64,000 bases of DNA, taken from positions 682,001 through 746,000 of the forward strand of contig JADCRD010000001.1 of NCBI GenBank assembly GCA_014946745.1. Reading direction: 5' to 3'. This document shows positions 24,329 to 33,689 of this stretch, one piece after another. Source of the stretch: Lysobacterales bacterium (GTDB lineage: Bacteria > Pseudomonadota > Gammaproteobacteria > Xanthomonadales > Xanthomonadaceae). A model generated the notes under the pieces. That model made no database searches, was not told where the DNA came from, and was given only the letters and a program-made list of their open reading frames with translations. A program made the position numbers and the translations under genes. Within the stretch, counting starts at the first letter, position 1. Every line of letters starts with the position of its first letter.

Positions 24329-25683
24329 GCCGCCTCCGCGCCGTCGCGCAGCCGTACGCGGCCGCGCAGGGAGTTGCTCATGGCCTCGGTGATCAGCACG
24401 TCCACGAACTGGCCGACGAGTCGAGCCGGGGCGGCGAAGTTCACGAAGCGCATGTTCTCGGTGCGGCCGGTCAGCTCGTTCGGGTCCTTCTTGCTCGGGC
24501 CTTCGACGAGCACGCGCTGCACGGTGCCGACCATGGCCTGCGAGATCTTCTTCGCATTGGCGTCGATCGCCGCCTGCAGGCGGGCGAGGCGCGCGCTCTT
24601 CTCCGCGGCCGGCGTCTCGTCGGGCAGGTTGGCGGCGGGCGTGCCGGGGCGCGAGGAATAGATGAAGGAGAAGCTCTGATCGAAGCCGATGTCCTCGATC
24701 AGCTTCATGGTGGCCTCGAAGTCGCGCTCGCTCTCGCCGGGGAAGCCGACGATGAAGTCCGAGCTGATCGAGATGCCCGGCTTGGCCTCCTTCAGGCGTC
24801 GGATCTTGGCCTTGTACTCCAGCGCGGTGTGGCCGCGTTTCATCGCCGCCAGAATGCGATCCGAGCCCGCCTGCACCGGCAGGTGCACGAAGGACGCCAG
24901 CTGCGGCACATCGCGATGCGCTTCGATGAGGCTGTCGCTGAACTCGACGGGATGCGAAGTGGTGTAGCGGATGCGGCCGATGCCCGGGATCTCGGCGATC
25001 GCGCGGATCAGGTCGGCCAAGTCGGCGGTGCCGGCCTCGGCGTCATTCCGATCGAGTGCGCCGCGGTAGGCGTTGACATTCTGGCCCAGTAGGTTCACTT
25101 CCTTCACGCCTTGCTCGGCCAGCTGCGCGACCTCAACCAGCACGTCCTCGAAAGGCCGGCTCACTTCCTCGCCGCGGGTATAAGGCACCACGCAGAAGGT
25201 GCAGTACTTGCTGCAGCCTTCCATGATCGAAACGAACGCGGTGGGGCCTTCGGCGCGCGGCTCGGGCAGGCGGTCGAACTTTTCGATCTCGGGGAAGCTG
25301 ATGTCGACCTGCGGGCGGCCGGTCTCGCGCTTGGCCTCGATCATCTCGGGCAGGCGGTGCAGGGTCTGCGGGCCGAACACGAGGTCGACGTAGGGCGCGC
25401 GCTTCAGGATGGCCTCGCCCTCCTGGCTCGCCACACAGCCGCCGACGCCGATGATGACCTTGTCGTTCTTCTTCTTGAGCTGCTTCCAGCGGCCCAATTG
25501 GCTGAACACCTTCTCCTGCGCTTTCTCGCGGATCGAACAGGTGTTGACCAGGATGACGTCCGCTTCGTCCTCGTTCTCGGTGAGTTCGAGGCCGTGCGAC
25601 TTGGCCAGCACGGCGGCCATCTTGTCCGAGTCGTACTCGTTCATCTGGCAGCCGTGGGTCTTGACGAAGAGTTTGCCGGCCAT
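24325..25683 (-). CDS. miaB: tRNA-2-methylthio-N6-dimethylallyladenosine synthase MiaB
   Basis: The protein has 452 residues. The N-terminal MTTase domain has its three cysteines in [13 protein letters not shown] (Cys12), [10 protein letters not shown] and [11 protein letters not shown]. The radical-SAM cluster motif CxxxCxxC is [19 protein letters not shown] near 155-173, and the C-terminal TRAM domain ends near GRVRLRDG. It methylthiolates i6A37 in tRNAs using two 4Fe-4S clusters. ATG 25683 ([12 protein letters not shown]) is preferred to the upstream 25752 start, which would add an unconserved extension. It heads the miaB-ybeZ-ybeY operon. Confidence 0.96.
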   Translation of the reverse strand: MAGKLFVKTHGCQMNEYDSDKMAAVLAKSHGLELTENEDEADVILVNTCSIREKAQEKVFSQLGRWKQLKKKNDKVIIGVGGCVASQEGEAILKRAPYVDLVFGPQTLHRLPEMIEAKRETGRPQVDISFPEIEKFDRLPEPRAEGPTAFVSIMEGCSKYCTFCVVPYTRGEEVSRPFEDVLVEVAQLAEQGVKEVNLLGQNVNAYRGALDRNDAEAGTADLADLIRAIAEIPGIGRIRYTTSHPVEFSDSLIEAHRDVPQLASFVHLPVQAGSDRILAAMKRGHTALEYKAKIRRLKEAKPGISISSDFIVGFPGESERDFEATMKLIEDIGFDQSFSFIYSSRPGTPAANLPDETPAAEKSARLARLQAAIDANAKKISQAMVGTVQRVLVEGPSKKDPNELTGRTENMRFVNFAAPARLVGQFVDVLITEAMSNSLRGRVRLRDGAEAA

Positions 25684-25869
25684 GGGCGGGGCACCTTGCG
25701 AAAGAGTGGAACGGCGCACTGTTTCCTGCGAGGGCGCCGGCGAAGCCGGCAATTGTAGGCCCGACAGACACTTGCGGCTACTCGCGGCGGGCCGTCACGC
25801 GATCGGGCCTTGTGCCGGCCCGGCCCGCTGGCCATGCTGGCGGACCGTCCGGAGTCCGATGCGCCCCCC

Positions 25870-26373
25870 ATGCACATTCCCACTGATGCCGAGCTGCTGC
25901 AGCTGGCCGCTGGCGTAGGCGCGCGCCTGCAGGCCGAGCGCCTGTCGCTGGTGACGGCCGAGAGCTGCACCGGCGGCTGGATTGCCAAGGTGGTCACCGA
26001 CGTGCCGGGGTGTTCCGCCTGGTTCGAGTGTGGCATCGCCGCCTACAGCTACGAAGCCAAGCAGGGCCTGCTTGGCGTGCGCCCGGACACCCTGCTTGAG
26101 CACGGCGCGGTCAGCCGCGAGACGGTGCTGGAAATGGTCTCCGGCGCGCTGACCCACGCCGGCGCCACGGTGTCGGTGGCGGTGACCGGTATCGCCGGGC
26201 CCAGCGGCGGCACCGAGGACAAGCCGGTCGGCACCGTCTGGCTGGCCTGGAAGCGGCGCGGCGGCTACCCGCGCGCCGAGCTGCACCACTTCGAAGGCGA
26301 CCGCGAGGCGATCCGGCGGCAGACGGTGGCGGTTGCCCTACGCGGAATCCTTGCAATTCCGACCCCGGGGTAA
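25870..26373 (+). CDS. pncC: Nicotinamide-nucleotide amidase (CinA C-terminal domain protein)
   Basis: The protein has 167 residues, a stand-alone CinA C-terminal domain. LVTAESCTGGWIAKVVTDVP carries the catalytic Ser in ESCTGG near residue 34. YSYEAKQGLLGV and VAVTGIAGPSGGTEDKPVGT are the other hallmarks. It deamidates nicotinamide mononucleotide for NAD recycling. ATG 25870 is chosen; the longer frame from 25810 adds a non-conserved stretch. Its position just ahead of recA is a common arrangement in Proteobacteria. Confidence 0.93.
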   Translation: MHIPTDAELLQLAAGVGARLQAERLSLVTAESCTGGWIAKVVTDVPGCSAWFECGIAAYSYEAKQGLLGVRPDTLLEHGAVSRETVLEMVSGALTHAGATVSVAVTGIAGPSGGTEDKPVGTVWLAWKRRGGYPRAELHHFEGDREAIRRQTVAVALRGILAIPTPG

Positions 26374-26390
26374 GCCTTTCACCGAAGTCA

Positions 26391-26406
26391 CCACACGAAC
26401 GTGTGG
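26391..26406. promoter_or_regulatory. Dyad in the recA promoter region (candidate operator)
   Basis: CCACACG-AA-CGTGTGG, perfect 7-bp arms, lies 100 bases ahead of the recA ATG and just upstream of GGATACT, a plausible -10. No E. coli-type CTGT-N8-ACAG box is visible between pncC and recA. An operator role, possibly for a non-canonical LexA, is inference. Confidence 0.4.
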
Positions 26407-26505
26407 GATACTTTGCGCCTGCCCCGCGGCGGTGGTCTCAGCTTCTGAGAACGCGCCTCCGCAGTCTCCCCGCACTTTCAACGACTCAGCCGTCAAGGAT
26501 CCGCC

Positions 26506-27534
<1,029 letters not shown>

Positions 27535-27547
27535 AGGTGAGGATTCG

Positions 27548-28060
27548 ATGCGCCGACGCTCAGCGTCGGCGCTGACGCGCGCCGTGGCCCTGCTGGCGCG
27601 GCGCGAGCACTCCGCGCACGAATTGAAGCGGAAGCTGCTGGAGCGCGGCTTTGCGGCCGATGAAGTGGAGGCGGCCGTGGCCCGGCTGGCTGAGCAGGGT
27701 CTGCAGGACGACGCGCGCTTCGCCGAGGCGCTGGTGCGTGCGCGAGCCTCGGGCGGGCGCGGCCCGCTGCGGCTCAAGGCCGAGCTGAGCCAACACCGCT
27801 TGCCGGAAGGCTTGGCCGAGTGCGCCATCGAGGCGGCGCGTGCGGATCAGGACTGGAGTGCCCGCGCGCTTGGCCTGGCCGCGCGACGGCTGCGCGGGAG
27901 CGATCCCGCCGACCCCCAGGTGCGGCGCAGGCTCGCGGATTTCCTGCTGCGCCGAGGCTTTCCGCAGGCGGTCGTGTGGGAGGTGCTGGCTCGGCTGAGC
28001 GAAGGCCCCCTGGAGGGCGACGATCTGGAGGGCAGCGATTCGGTGGGAGACGATGTCTGA
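27548..28060 (+). CDS. recX: Regulatory protein RecX
   Basis: The protein has 170 residues from ATG 27548. Three-helix RecX repeats are evident: ALLARREHSAHELKRKLLER then GFAADEVEAAVARLAEQGLQ and DDARFAEALVRARA. RecX inhibits RecA filament activity. ATG 27548 has AGGTGAGG five bases upstream; the alternative ATG 27527 would overlap recA by eight bases and lacks a better site. The C-terminal tail is unusually acidic (DDLEGSDSVGDDV). alaS, often next in this locus, is not present; repeats follow. Confidence 0.9.
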   Translation: MRRRSASALTRAVALLARREHSAHELKRKLLERGFAADEVEAAVARLAEQGLQDDARFAEALVRARASGGRGPLRLKAELSQHRLPEGLAECAIEAARADQDWSARALGLAARRLRGSDPADPQVRRRLADFLLRRGFPQAVVWEVLARLSEGPLEGDDLEGSDSVGDDV

Positions 28061-28102
28061 GCCCCAAGACGTCGTGACCGCGACTGAGGCTGCACGGATC
28101 CC

Positions 28103-28232
28103 GTCCGTGCTGGACCCTATAGGTGGTCGCGACTCCGGCGTTACCGGGCTCGCTTTCGCTGCTTCAAGCATTGCGTGCTCGATCCGCGAGCACGGCTGCC
28201 GTGGCTCGCGGCAGCACTGAAGTCTTCAGCAC
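28103..28232 (+). repeat. Copy A of the ~138-bp structured repeat
   Basis: It starts at GTCCGTGCTGGACC, passes GGTGGTCGCGACTCCGG and its facing CCGGGCTCGC, then TTCAAGCATTGCGTGCTCGA and TCCGCGAGCACGG, and ends with AAGTCTTCAGC. The same order of blocks occurs at 29532, 33908 and (reversed) 59009. A further hairpin, GCACGGATCCCGTCCGTGC, overlaps its left end (28092-28110). It fills most of the 286-bp gap between recX and the exported protein at 28347; I see no gene in that gap. Confidence 0.55.
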
Positions 28233-28346
28233 GGCCCGGGTTCTCGGGGCGAGCACCACATCGGCGTGAGGCGCCAATGCACTCAAGGCCACCGGCGAAT
28301 GTGCAGCCGGCTGCGCGACTCGTAGCGATGCTGCCTTTTGCGGATT

Positions 28347-29453
28347 TCAGTTCGCGTCGAGGTGGATCAGGCGCACGGTGCGCCCCTCTGCGTCGGTGCC
28401 CTGCATACGCCGCAGACCGATGCGATCGAAGCTGTACTCCACCGTTTCGTCGGCATCCACCAGGCTGAGCTGGCACAGCTCCGGCACGCGCTCCGCGTTG
28501 GCTCCGGCCATGCGGCAGTCGAGCGCGGCACCTTGGTCAGGATCCAGAAGCGTGAAGCCGCTAGCGTCGACCTCGACGCCGGAGAACGCAATCGTGCGAG
28601 TCGTCGCGCGCCCCTCGCCGTCTGCTGCAGGCAACAGGAGCCACTCGCCTGTGCCCCAGACGCGGGCGGGAGACCCCTCGAAGCCGAAGCGCACAAGCTC
28701 GATCTGCCGAAGGCTGAGGTCGCCGATCTCGGGCTCCTGGTACACCAGCCACAGTCGGGCCCGCGAGGGCGAGGCGGGCTCCAGAAGCATTGAGCCGAGG
28801 GTCTGCACGGAGCGCGGCTCCCGATACGGTTCGGCCGGACCTGCGCCGTCGGAGAGCCGGCTCAAGCCAAGCCGGGTAAAGTGCGGACCGATGCTGCCGG
28901 CCCCCAGACCCCATTCCGGCTCTCCGGCCGTGCCGTAGCCGTAGAGAACGCCGCTCAACGTCGTGCCCTGTCGTTCGAGATTGAGGCCGATGCCTCGCCC
29001 CGCCCATGGGCTCGTGACCGCAGGATCTGCCCACCAGTAGCCGCTTTCCGGCTCCGGAGCGAGCGCCAGGTTCTCGCCCATCGCCACCAAGTCGAACCCA
29101 CGCAGACGCAGGCCGGCCGCGGATCGAACCACAAAATGCACGCGCTGTACGCCGGTGACCTGGATGCCTTCGCGATTGTCGGCGAGCAGTCGGGTGTCAA
29201 GGCTGTAGCCCGTCAGCGCCTGACCGCAGACGCGGCCCTCACCGGCGTCGCGCGCGACCACCCAGACATCCAGTCCGGTCACCTCGATCGACTCCAGCTG
29301 CGGTATGCAGCTGTTCGGCCAGGTGTCTTCGATGCGCAGATCGAAAGGCTGGCCTTGGGCAGACGCCGCCTCCAACAGGGTCATCTTCGCCCCCGCGGCA
29401 GACGCCGACACCGGAAGCAGGATCGCGAGAAGGAGGGCGCAAGTACGCAACAT
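28347..29453 (-). CDS. Exported protein of unknown function
   Basis: The protein has 368 residues. MLRTCALLLAILLPVSASAA is a signal peptide with a likely cut after ASA. The rest is beta-rich and soluble (GRGIGLNLERQGTTLSGVLY, then GYGTAGEPEWGLGAG, and ARLWLVYQEPEIGDLSLRQI). Segments like YQEPEIGDLSLRQIELVRFG echo the barrel-like repeats found in large exported proteins of this order, and the pattern 'Gxx...SGVLYGYGxxGEPxW' resembles the second half of the neighbouring metalloprotease (WYISTGPIVDG, PRWAIGQV). No catalytic motif is recognised. Cysteines are few and paired, suiting a periplasmic or secreted location. It stands between two copies of the 138-bp repeat. Confidence 0.7.
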   Translation of the reverse strand: MLRTCALLLAILLPVSASAAGAKMTLLEAASAQGQPFDLRIEDTWPNSCIPQLESIEVTGLDVWVVARDAGEGRVCGQALTGYSLDTRLLADNREGIQVTGVQRVHFVVRSAAGLRLRGFDLVAMGENLALAPEPESGYWWADPAVTSPWAGRGIGLNLERQGTTLSGVLYGYGTAGEPEWGLGAGSIGPHFTRLGLSRLSDGAGPAEPYREPRSVQTLGSMLLEPASPSRARLWLVYQEPEIGDLSLRQIELVRFGFEGSPARVWGTGEWLLLPAADGEGRATTRTIAFSGVEVDASGFTLLDPDQGAALDCRMAGANAERVPELCQLSLVDADETVEYSFDRIGLRRMQGTDAEGRTVRLIHLDAN

Positions 29454-29917
29454 GAAGAGAGGTCGATGCGAAGAAAACGGCTAGCAATGTAGCAGGTTGC
29501 GTGCGCGGCTTCTTCCAAGCACGGTCTGAACAACTCCATCCGGAGTTGATCAGACGGCGTGAGTCCGGCGCGGGTCGGGACTCACTCTCGCTGGATCAAG
29601 TACTTGCGTGCTCGATCCGCGCACCGTTCCAGGCGCGCAGCAAGCTCTGATGAATCAGAGCTTGCCTGAGCCGGGCCGCTTCGCCGTCTTCAGGTGCATT
29701 CTGGAGAAGGTCCTGAAGCCTCTCGGACCGCGCCTGAATCGAATGACCCTGGGCGGGTTCCGCTGGCTTTGCGTCTTTCGGATAATGGCGGGTCCGCCGC
29801 GCGCCCGTTAGCGTTAGCGGCCAGGCCGCGCTCACCCGGGCGCGCCCATCGGATCATTCCCAGGACCCGACCCCGGGTCCTGTCCCTCGTTCGAGACAGG
29901 CAAACGGAATCCCACCT
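29454..29917. other. 464-bp gap between the exported protein and NAD-IDH
   Basis: Copy B of the 138-bp repeat occupies 29532-29668. GATAAT near 29780 is a possible -10 for the dehydrogenase, with a weak -35 (TTCCGC). CCTGTC...GACAGG near 29879-29899 can form a short stem in the leader. The small open frames here do not look coding. Confidence 0.5.
29532..29668 (+). repeat. Copy B of the ~138-bp structured repeat
   Basis: Blocks in order: ACTCCATCCGGAGTTGATC, GCGTGAGTCCGG facing CGGGACTCAC, CTGGATCAAGTACTTGCGTG, CTCGATCCGCGCACCG, then AGGCGCGCAGC and ATCAGAGCTTGC. The 3' part CAAGCTCTGATGAATCAGAG is itself a small inverted repeat. Read in one frame, the core spells LIRRRESG, close to LIRGRESG in copies C and D. 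Confidence 0.55.
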
Positions 29918-30928
29918 ATGAGCACCACTATCGCGGTGATCCGCGGCGACGGCATCGGCCCCGAAATCATGGACGCCACCCTCCACGTGCTGGACGCGAT
30001 GCAGCTGGGCCTGCAGTACGAGTTCGTCGACGCCGGCATGGTGGCGCTGGAAAAGCACGGCGAGCTGCTGCCTGCCGCCACGCTTGAGACCATCGCCCGC
30101 CTGGGCGTGGCCCTGAAGAGCCCGCTGACCACGCCGGTGGGCGAGGGCTTCTCCTCGATCAATGTCGAGCTGCGCAAGCGCTTCGACTTGTACGCCAACG
30201 TGCGCCCGGCGATCTCGTTTCCCAACACCAAGGCGCGCTACAGCGGGATTGACATCATCACCGTCCGCGAGAACACGGAGGGCGCTTATATCGGAGAGGG
30301 CCAGACGGTGTCTCCAGACGGCGAGGTCGCCACGCTGACGCAGAAGATCACCCGCAAGGGCTCGGAGCGTATCGTCCGCTACGCCTTCGAACTCGCTCGC
30401 AGCGCTGGCCGACGCAAGGTCACCATCGTCCACAAGGCCAACATCCTGAAGAGTACGTCTGGCCTGTTCCTCAAGGTTGCGCGCGAAGTCGCCAAGCTCT
30501 ATCCGGACATCGAGTGCAACGAGATGATCGTTGACAACACGTGCATGCAGCTGGTGATGCGCCCGGAACAGTTCGACATCATCTGCACGACCAACCTGTT
30601 CGGCGACATCGTGTCCGACCTCTGCGCGGGCCTGGTGGGCGGCTTGGGTCTCGCGCCGGGCGCAAACATCGGAGCGAACGCGGCAATCTTCGAAGCGGTG
30701 CACGGTTCGGCTCCGGACATTGCCGGCCAGGGCATCGCCAACCCCTGCGCGCTCCTGCTGGGCGCAGCTCAGATGCTGGGTCACCTTGGCATGGAGCCGG
30801 CAGCCAAGCGCCTACGCGCCGCGATCGTCGCCACCCTGGAGGCCCGCGACCGTGTCACTCCGGACCTTGGCGGCACCGGCAGCACCACCGAGTTCGCCCG
30901 CGCGATCGCGGAACGTGCCACCGCCTGA
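29918..30928 (+). CDS. NAD-dependent isocitrate dehydrogenase (isocitrate/isopropylmalate DH family)
   Basis: The protein has 336 residues, the short single-chain form found in xanthomonads and close to mitochondrial IDH3 subunits. VIRGDGIGPEIMDATL opens it. SSINVELRKRFDLYANVRPA and ITVRENTEGAYIGEGQ are the isocitrate-binding segments. The metal-binding Asp lies in NLFGDIVSDLCAGLVGGLGL, and HGSAPDIAGQGIANPCALLL closes the cofactor side. It oxidises isocitrate to 2-oxoglutarate in the TCA cycle. The residues after HGSAPDIAG favour NAD over NADP by comparison with known family members, but cofactor choice is inferred. No leu genes adjoin, which argues against leuB. Confidence 0.88.
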   Translation: MSTTIAVIRGDGIGPEIMDATLHVLDAMQLGLQYEFVDAGMVALEKHGELLPAATLETIARLGVALKSPLTTPVGEGFSSINVELRKRFDLYANVRPAISFPNTKARYSGIDIITVRENTEGAYIGEGQTVSPDGEVATLTQKITRKGSERIVRYAFELARSAGRRKVTIVHKANILKSTSGLFLKVAREVAKLYPDIECNEMIVDNTCMQLVMRPEQFDIICTTNLFGDIVSDLCAGLVGGLGLAPGANIGANAAIFEAVHGSAPDIAGQGIANPCALLLGAAQMLGHLGMEPAAKRLRAAIVATLEARDRVTPDLGGTGSTTEFARAIAERATA

Positions 30929-30951
30929 ACGCAGGTCCCGGTATCGCCCCG

Positions 30952-30995
30952 AAAGCGCCAGAGGCGGCGTGTGCGAGCACGCCGCTTCTGCCTTT
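30952..30995. terminator. Hairpin terminator candidate after NAD-IDH
   Basis: The core stem GCGGCGTG-tgcgag-CACGCCGC is extended by imperfect outer pairing (AAAG...AGA against TCT...CTTT) and ends in CCTTT. It sits 24 bases after the stop, between convergent genes. Confidence 0.65.
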
Positions 30996-31013
30996 AGGCC
31001 GCGAGGCGATCGA

Positions 31014-31040
31014 GCGAGTCCGGATCGGCACCGGACTCGC
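31014..31040. repeat. Hairpin-only partial copy (E) of the structured repeat
   Basis: GCGAGTCCGG-atcggca-CCGGACTCGC is the perfect form of the central hairpin of the 138-bp repeat; copy C has GCGAGTCCGG-cacatgt-CCGGACTCGC. The flanking blocks of the repeat are missing apart from a short GAGTATCGAAC. Confidence 0.5.
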
Positions 31041-31101
31041 GAGTATCGAACACTTAACTGACTCTGTTGAGCAAAGCCAGGCGAGTGGCGTGGCTCGAAC
31101 C

Positions 31102-33420
31102 TCAGTTGGCACCCAGCGACGGGTCGCTGTTCGGGAAGAGGTTCACGCTGCTGCGCTGGAATCTGCCACCCTCGGTGCCCGGATAGGTGATGTCGAAGCT
31201 GATTCGGTTCCCCTGCGCCCCTGCGCCACCCTGGATAAGGTCCAAGGTCATGCTGCCAATCGGGGCGGACAGCTGGATGCCACTGGTGGAAGGACAGGTC
31301 CGGCAGTAGCCGCTGACTTGCCGCAGGGGCTGCGGCTGACCGGGGCGGAAGTCGGTGACCTGGCCAATCGCCCAGCGCGGTTTGCCCGTGGCGTCGGCGT
31401 AGAACAGGATCGAGAACAGCCCGTCCGCGGCGGCTCCTGCACTTGCCGAGCCATCGAAGCTCTGCAGCGCAAGCCCCCAGCCGCTATCGCCCAGCGAGTA
31501 CCAGATGCTGCTGAAGTCACGCTGCACGCGGCTCGGCAGCACGACGGGCTGCATGCACCACTGGATTCGTTCGCCGTTGATGCGCGCCGTCATCACCGCG
31601 AGCGGGCCGTCGAGCCTTCGAGCGGGATGACCATCCTGGCAGGCCGGGTGCAGGCGGGCGTTGTTGAAGTTGATGCGGATCGTGCCGGTGTAGCCCGCGC
31701 TGCTGTCCGAGACCGAGTTGTTCGGGCCGAGGTAGTTCTGCCGCAGCAAGGAGTCGCCAAAGCTGTTGCGGGCCGGCACGAAGACGCCATCCACGATCGG
31801 CCCGGTCGAGATGTACCACTCCGGATTTCCACTTGCGTCGAAGGTGTAGAAGCCCAGGAAGTACTGTGCATCGCGGCCGGTGATGCTGGGTGAGATCAGT
31901 CGGAAGTCGATGCCGTGCCCGCTCCGCGCCGGGTCATAGAACTGATAGCTCGGCGCGCGGCTGAACGCCCTGTCGGCGGCCGGGGTGTCGCGCCAGCCCA
32001 GGTCTCTGAGCATGCCTCCGGCAATGCCGAGCGAGCGCGGAGCGGCGCTGCCAATGGTCGGGTACATGAGCTGTACGCCATAGCTGCTCTGACTCTGGAT
32101 GTGAGAGTAGGTCGAGCCGACTTCGATCGTGGCGGGTGCGTGCAGACGGATGAAGTTTTCCGGCGGCGCAAAGTTGAGCGTTGACGCCGAGGCTGCTGCT
32201 CGCTCGCCGGCGAATCGCAAACGCGCTGGGGTGGACAGCGTTGCCGCCCGATCCGCGTCCGTGATTCGAAGAAACTCGCTGAAGCTGCCGTTCTCCGGAT
32301 TGACCGACACCGTGCGCGCGCCGTAGATGTCGTCCCAGGCGGGAGCACCGCTGATCAGTCTGAGCTTGGCGCCGACGGGGCCATCGGCATCCTCTTCCAG
32401 GTTGATCAGGCCGAAGATGCCCAAGCCATGCAGGATCTCGTGCATCGCCACAGAGACGAAGTTGGCGCCGCTGCCGGTGGCGGTGATGCCGTAGTCGAAG
32501 CGCGCAGCGCCCGGCAGATCCAACTTCGAGTTGAAGGTGGCACGGACATCGAACCCGCTGCCGCAGCGGATTCCGCCATCGATTCGGCAGATGCTCGTGC
32601 CGAGCTGCTGCGCCGCCGCAGCGGCGGCGAACCAGGTGTAGTCGCGCTCGAAGGCCGGGAAGTGCGAGCCGAATCCGATGTCGTTGAGGAAGAGGTACTG
32701 CGCTCCAGCCTGCGCCAAGGTGAATCGGTTGCCGGTGGCGTCGCCGAGGTCGGACCAGCACGCTTGCACTCTCACCGGCACCCGCGGCTTGAGCTGCTCT
32801 GTGAGCAATCGTGCGGCCTCCCGCGCGGCTTCACGACGCTGTTCGCCCAGCGTCGTTCCGGAGTTGCCGCGCTCAGGAGTGCGTGGGGTGGCGTCAGTCC
32901 AACCGCTGACGTCGCACGGGCGTTGGGTTGTTCCGGGGTCGTCGAAGACGAACTGGACATCTGCGAACTCCGGTTCATTGGCGAAACGTACCGAAAGACG
33001 CGCGTCGATCGGGCTGCTCTCGAAGTTCAGCACGCCGATGTGCCATCGCCCTGGCGCGAGCGGCACCGCGTTGACGTCGCTGACAACGATGAACTCATCG
33101 CCTGCAGAACTGACCGAGCGGTAGTGCGCCTGGTCGAACAGCTGATCGACATCAACGGCGCCCTCGATGCGGAGATCGAAGGGGCTGCCTTTTCGAAGCA
33201 CGAGATCGACATCCCGCGCAGGGTTGCTTGCCTGCAGTTCCACGCGCATGTGCTTGGCGCCCGCGGGCACGTCCACCACCCAGGAGGTGCTGAGCCCGCT
33301 GGCTGGCAGCTGCACGGTCTGCACTTGGCCGGGGACGAGGGGGATGCCGGTGGACTGGGCGAATGCGGCCAAAGGCGAGGCAGCGCAAAGCAGCGAAAGA
33401 GGAATCGCAACACGCTTCAC
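31102..33420 (-). CDS. Putative exported zinc metalloprotease (HExxH) with pre-peptidase-like N-terminus
   Basis: The protein has 772 residues. GTG 33420 gives a signal peptide (KRVAIPLSLLCAASPLAAFA). Residues 25-125 resemble a PPC/pre-peptidase beta domain (VVDVPAGAKHMRVELQASNP, DVDLVLRKGSPFDLR). The zinc-site motif AMHEILHGLGIFGLI has His327, Glu328 and His331 with the following GxxG, but no third metzincin His at the usual place. TIEVGSTYSHIQ and LMYPTIGS resemble the post-active-site turn and 'HxxxxxLMYP' segment of secreted proteases of this type. The C-terminal 250 residues are beta repeats (WYISTGPIVDG, PRWAIGQVTDF). Its start overlaps the stop of the 90-aa exported gene (GTGA), so the two are co-translated. 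Confidence 0.75.
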   Translation of the reverse strand: MKRVAIPLSLLCAASPLAAFAQSTGIPLVPGQVQTVQLPASGLSTSWVVDVPAGAKHMRVELQASNPARDVDLVLRKGSPFDLRIEGAVDVDQLFDQAHYRSVSSAGDEFIVVSDVNAVPLAPGRWHIGVLNFESSPIDARLSVRFANEPEFADVQFVFDDPGTTQRPCDVSGWTDATPRTPERGNSGTTLGEQRREAAREAARLLTEQLKPRVPVRVQACWSDLGDATGNRFTLAQAGAQYLFLNDIGFGSHFPAFERDYTWFAAAAAAQQLGTSICRIDGGIRCGSGFDVRATFNSKLDLPGAARFDYGITATGSGANFVSVAMHEILHGLGIFGLINLEEDADGPVGAKLRLISGAPAWDDIYGARTVSVNPENGSFSEFLRITDADRAATLSTPARLRFAGERAAASASTLNFAPPENFIRLHAPATIEVGSTYSHIQSQSSYGVQLMYPTIGSAAPRSLGIAGGMLRDLGWRDTPAADRAFSRAPSYQFYDPARSGHGIDFRLISPSITGRDAQYFLGFYTFDASGNPEWYISTGPIVDGVFVPARNSFGDSLLRQNYLGPNNSVSDSSAGYTGTIRINFNNARLHPACQDGHPARRLDGPLAVMTARINGERIQWCMQPVVLPSRVQRDFSSIWYSLGDSGWGLALQSFDGSASAGAAADGLFSILFYADATGKPRWAIGQVTDFRPGQPQPLRQVSGYCRTCPSTSGIQLSAPIGSMTLDLIQGGAGAQGNRISFDITYPGTEGGRFQRSSVNLFPNSDPSLGAN

Positions 33421-33689
33421 GGTGCTTCCTCCTCGGCGTTCGTCTCGCTCCCCGCTGGCGTCGGGTGCTCGTGATCGCACTCGAAGTGCAGGCTGCCGTC
33501 GGCATGTCGATGGGCGCGAAGCTCAAGCACGACCGGCTCGTCCGCGCGCGCCTGCAGGCGAGGCTTCACGTCGCGCGCTGACTTTCCGGGTGGGATCAAC
33601 ATCGAGTGGAACTCGGGCTTGGCCGCGAAGGCTGACGAGCTGAAAGGCAGCGACAGCAGACTGCCCAAGATGAGAAGAGGTTTGGACAT
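33417..33689 (-). CDS. Small exported protein (90 aa), coupled to the metalloprotease
   Basis: MSKPLLILGSLLSLPFSSSA with AFA at residues 20-22 forms a signal peptide. The mature part is only about 68 residues: KPEFHSMLIPPGKSARDVKP, then a His-rich HRHADGSLHFECDHEH and an acidic tail ETNAEEEAP. Three histidine pairs and one cysteine suggest metal contact, though this is inference. The last four bases overlap the GTG of the metalloprotease, a strong sign of functional linkage such as an inhibitor, chaperone or propeptide in trans. I know no named family for it. Confidence 0.65.
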   Translation of the reverse strand: MSKPLLILGSLLSLPFSSSAFAAKPEFHSMLIPPGKSARDVKPRLQARADEPVVLELRAHRHADGSLHFECDHEHPTPAGSETNAEEEAP

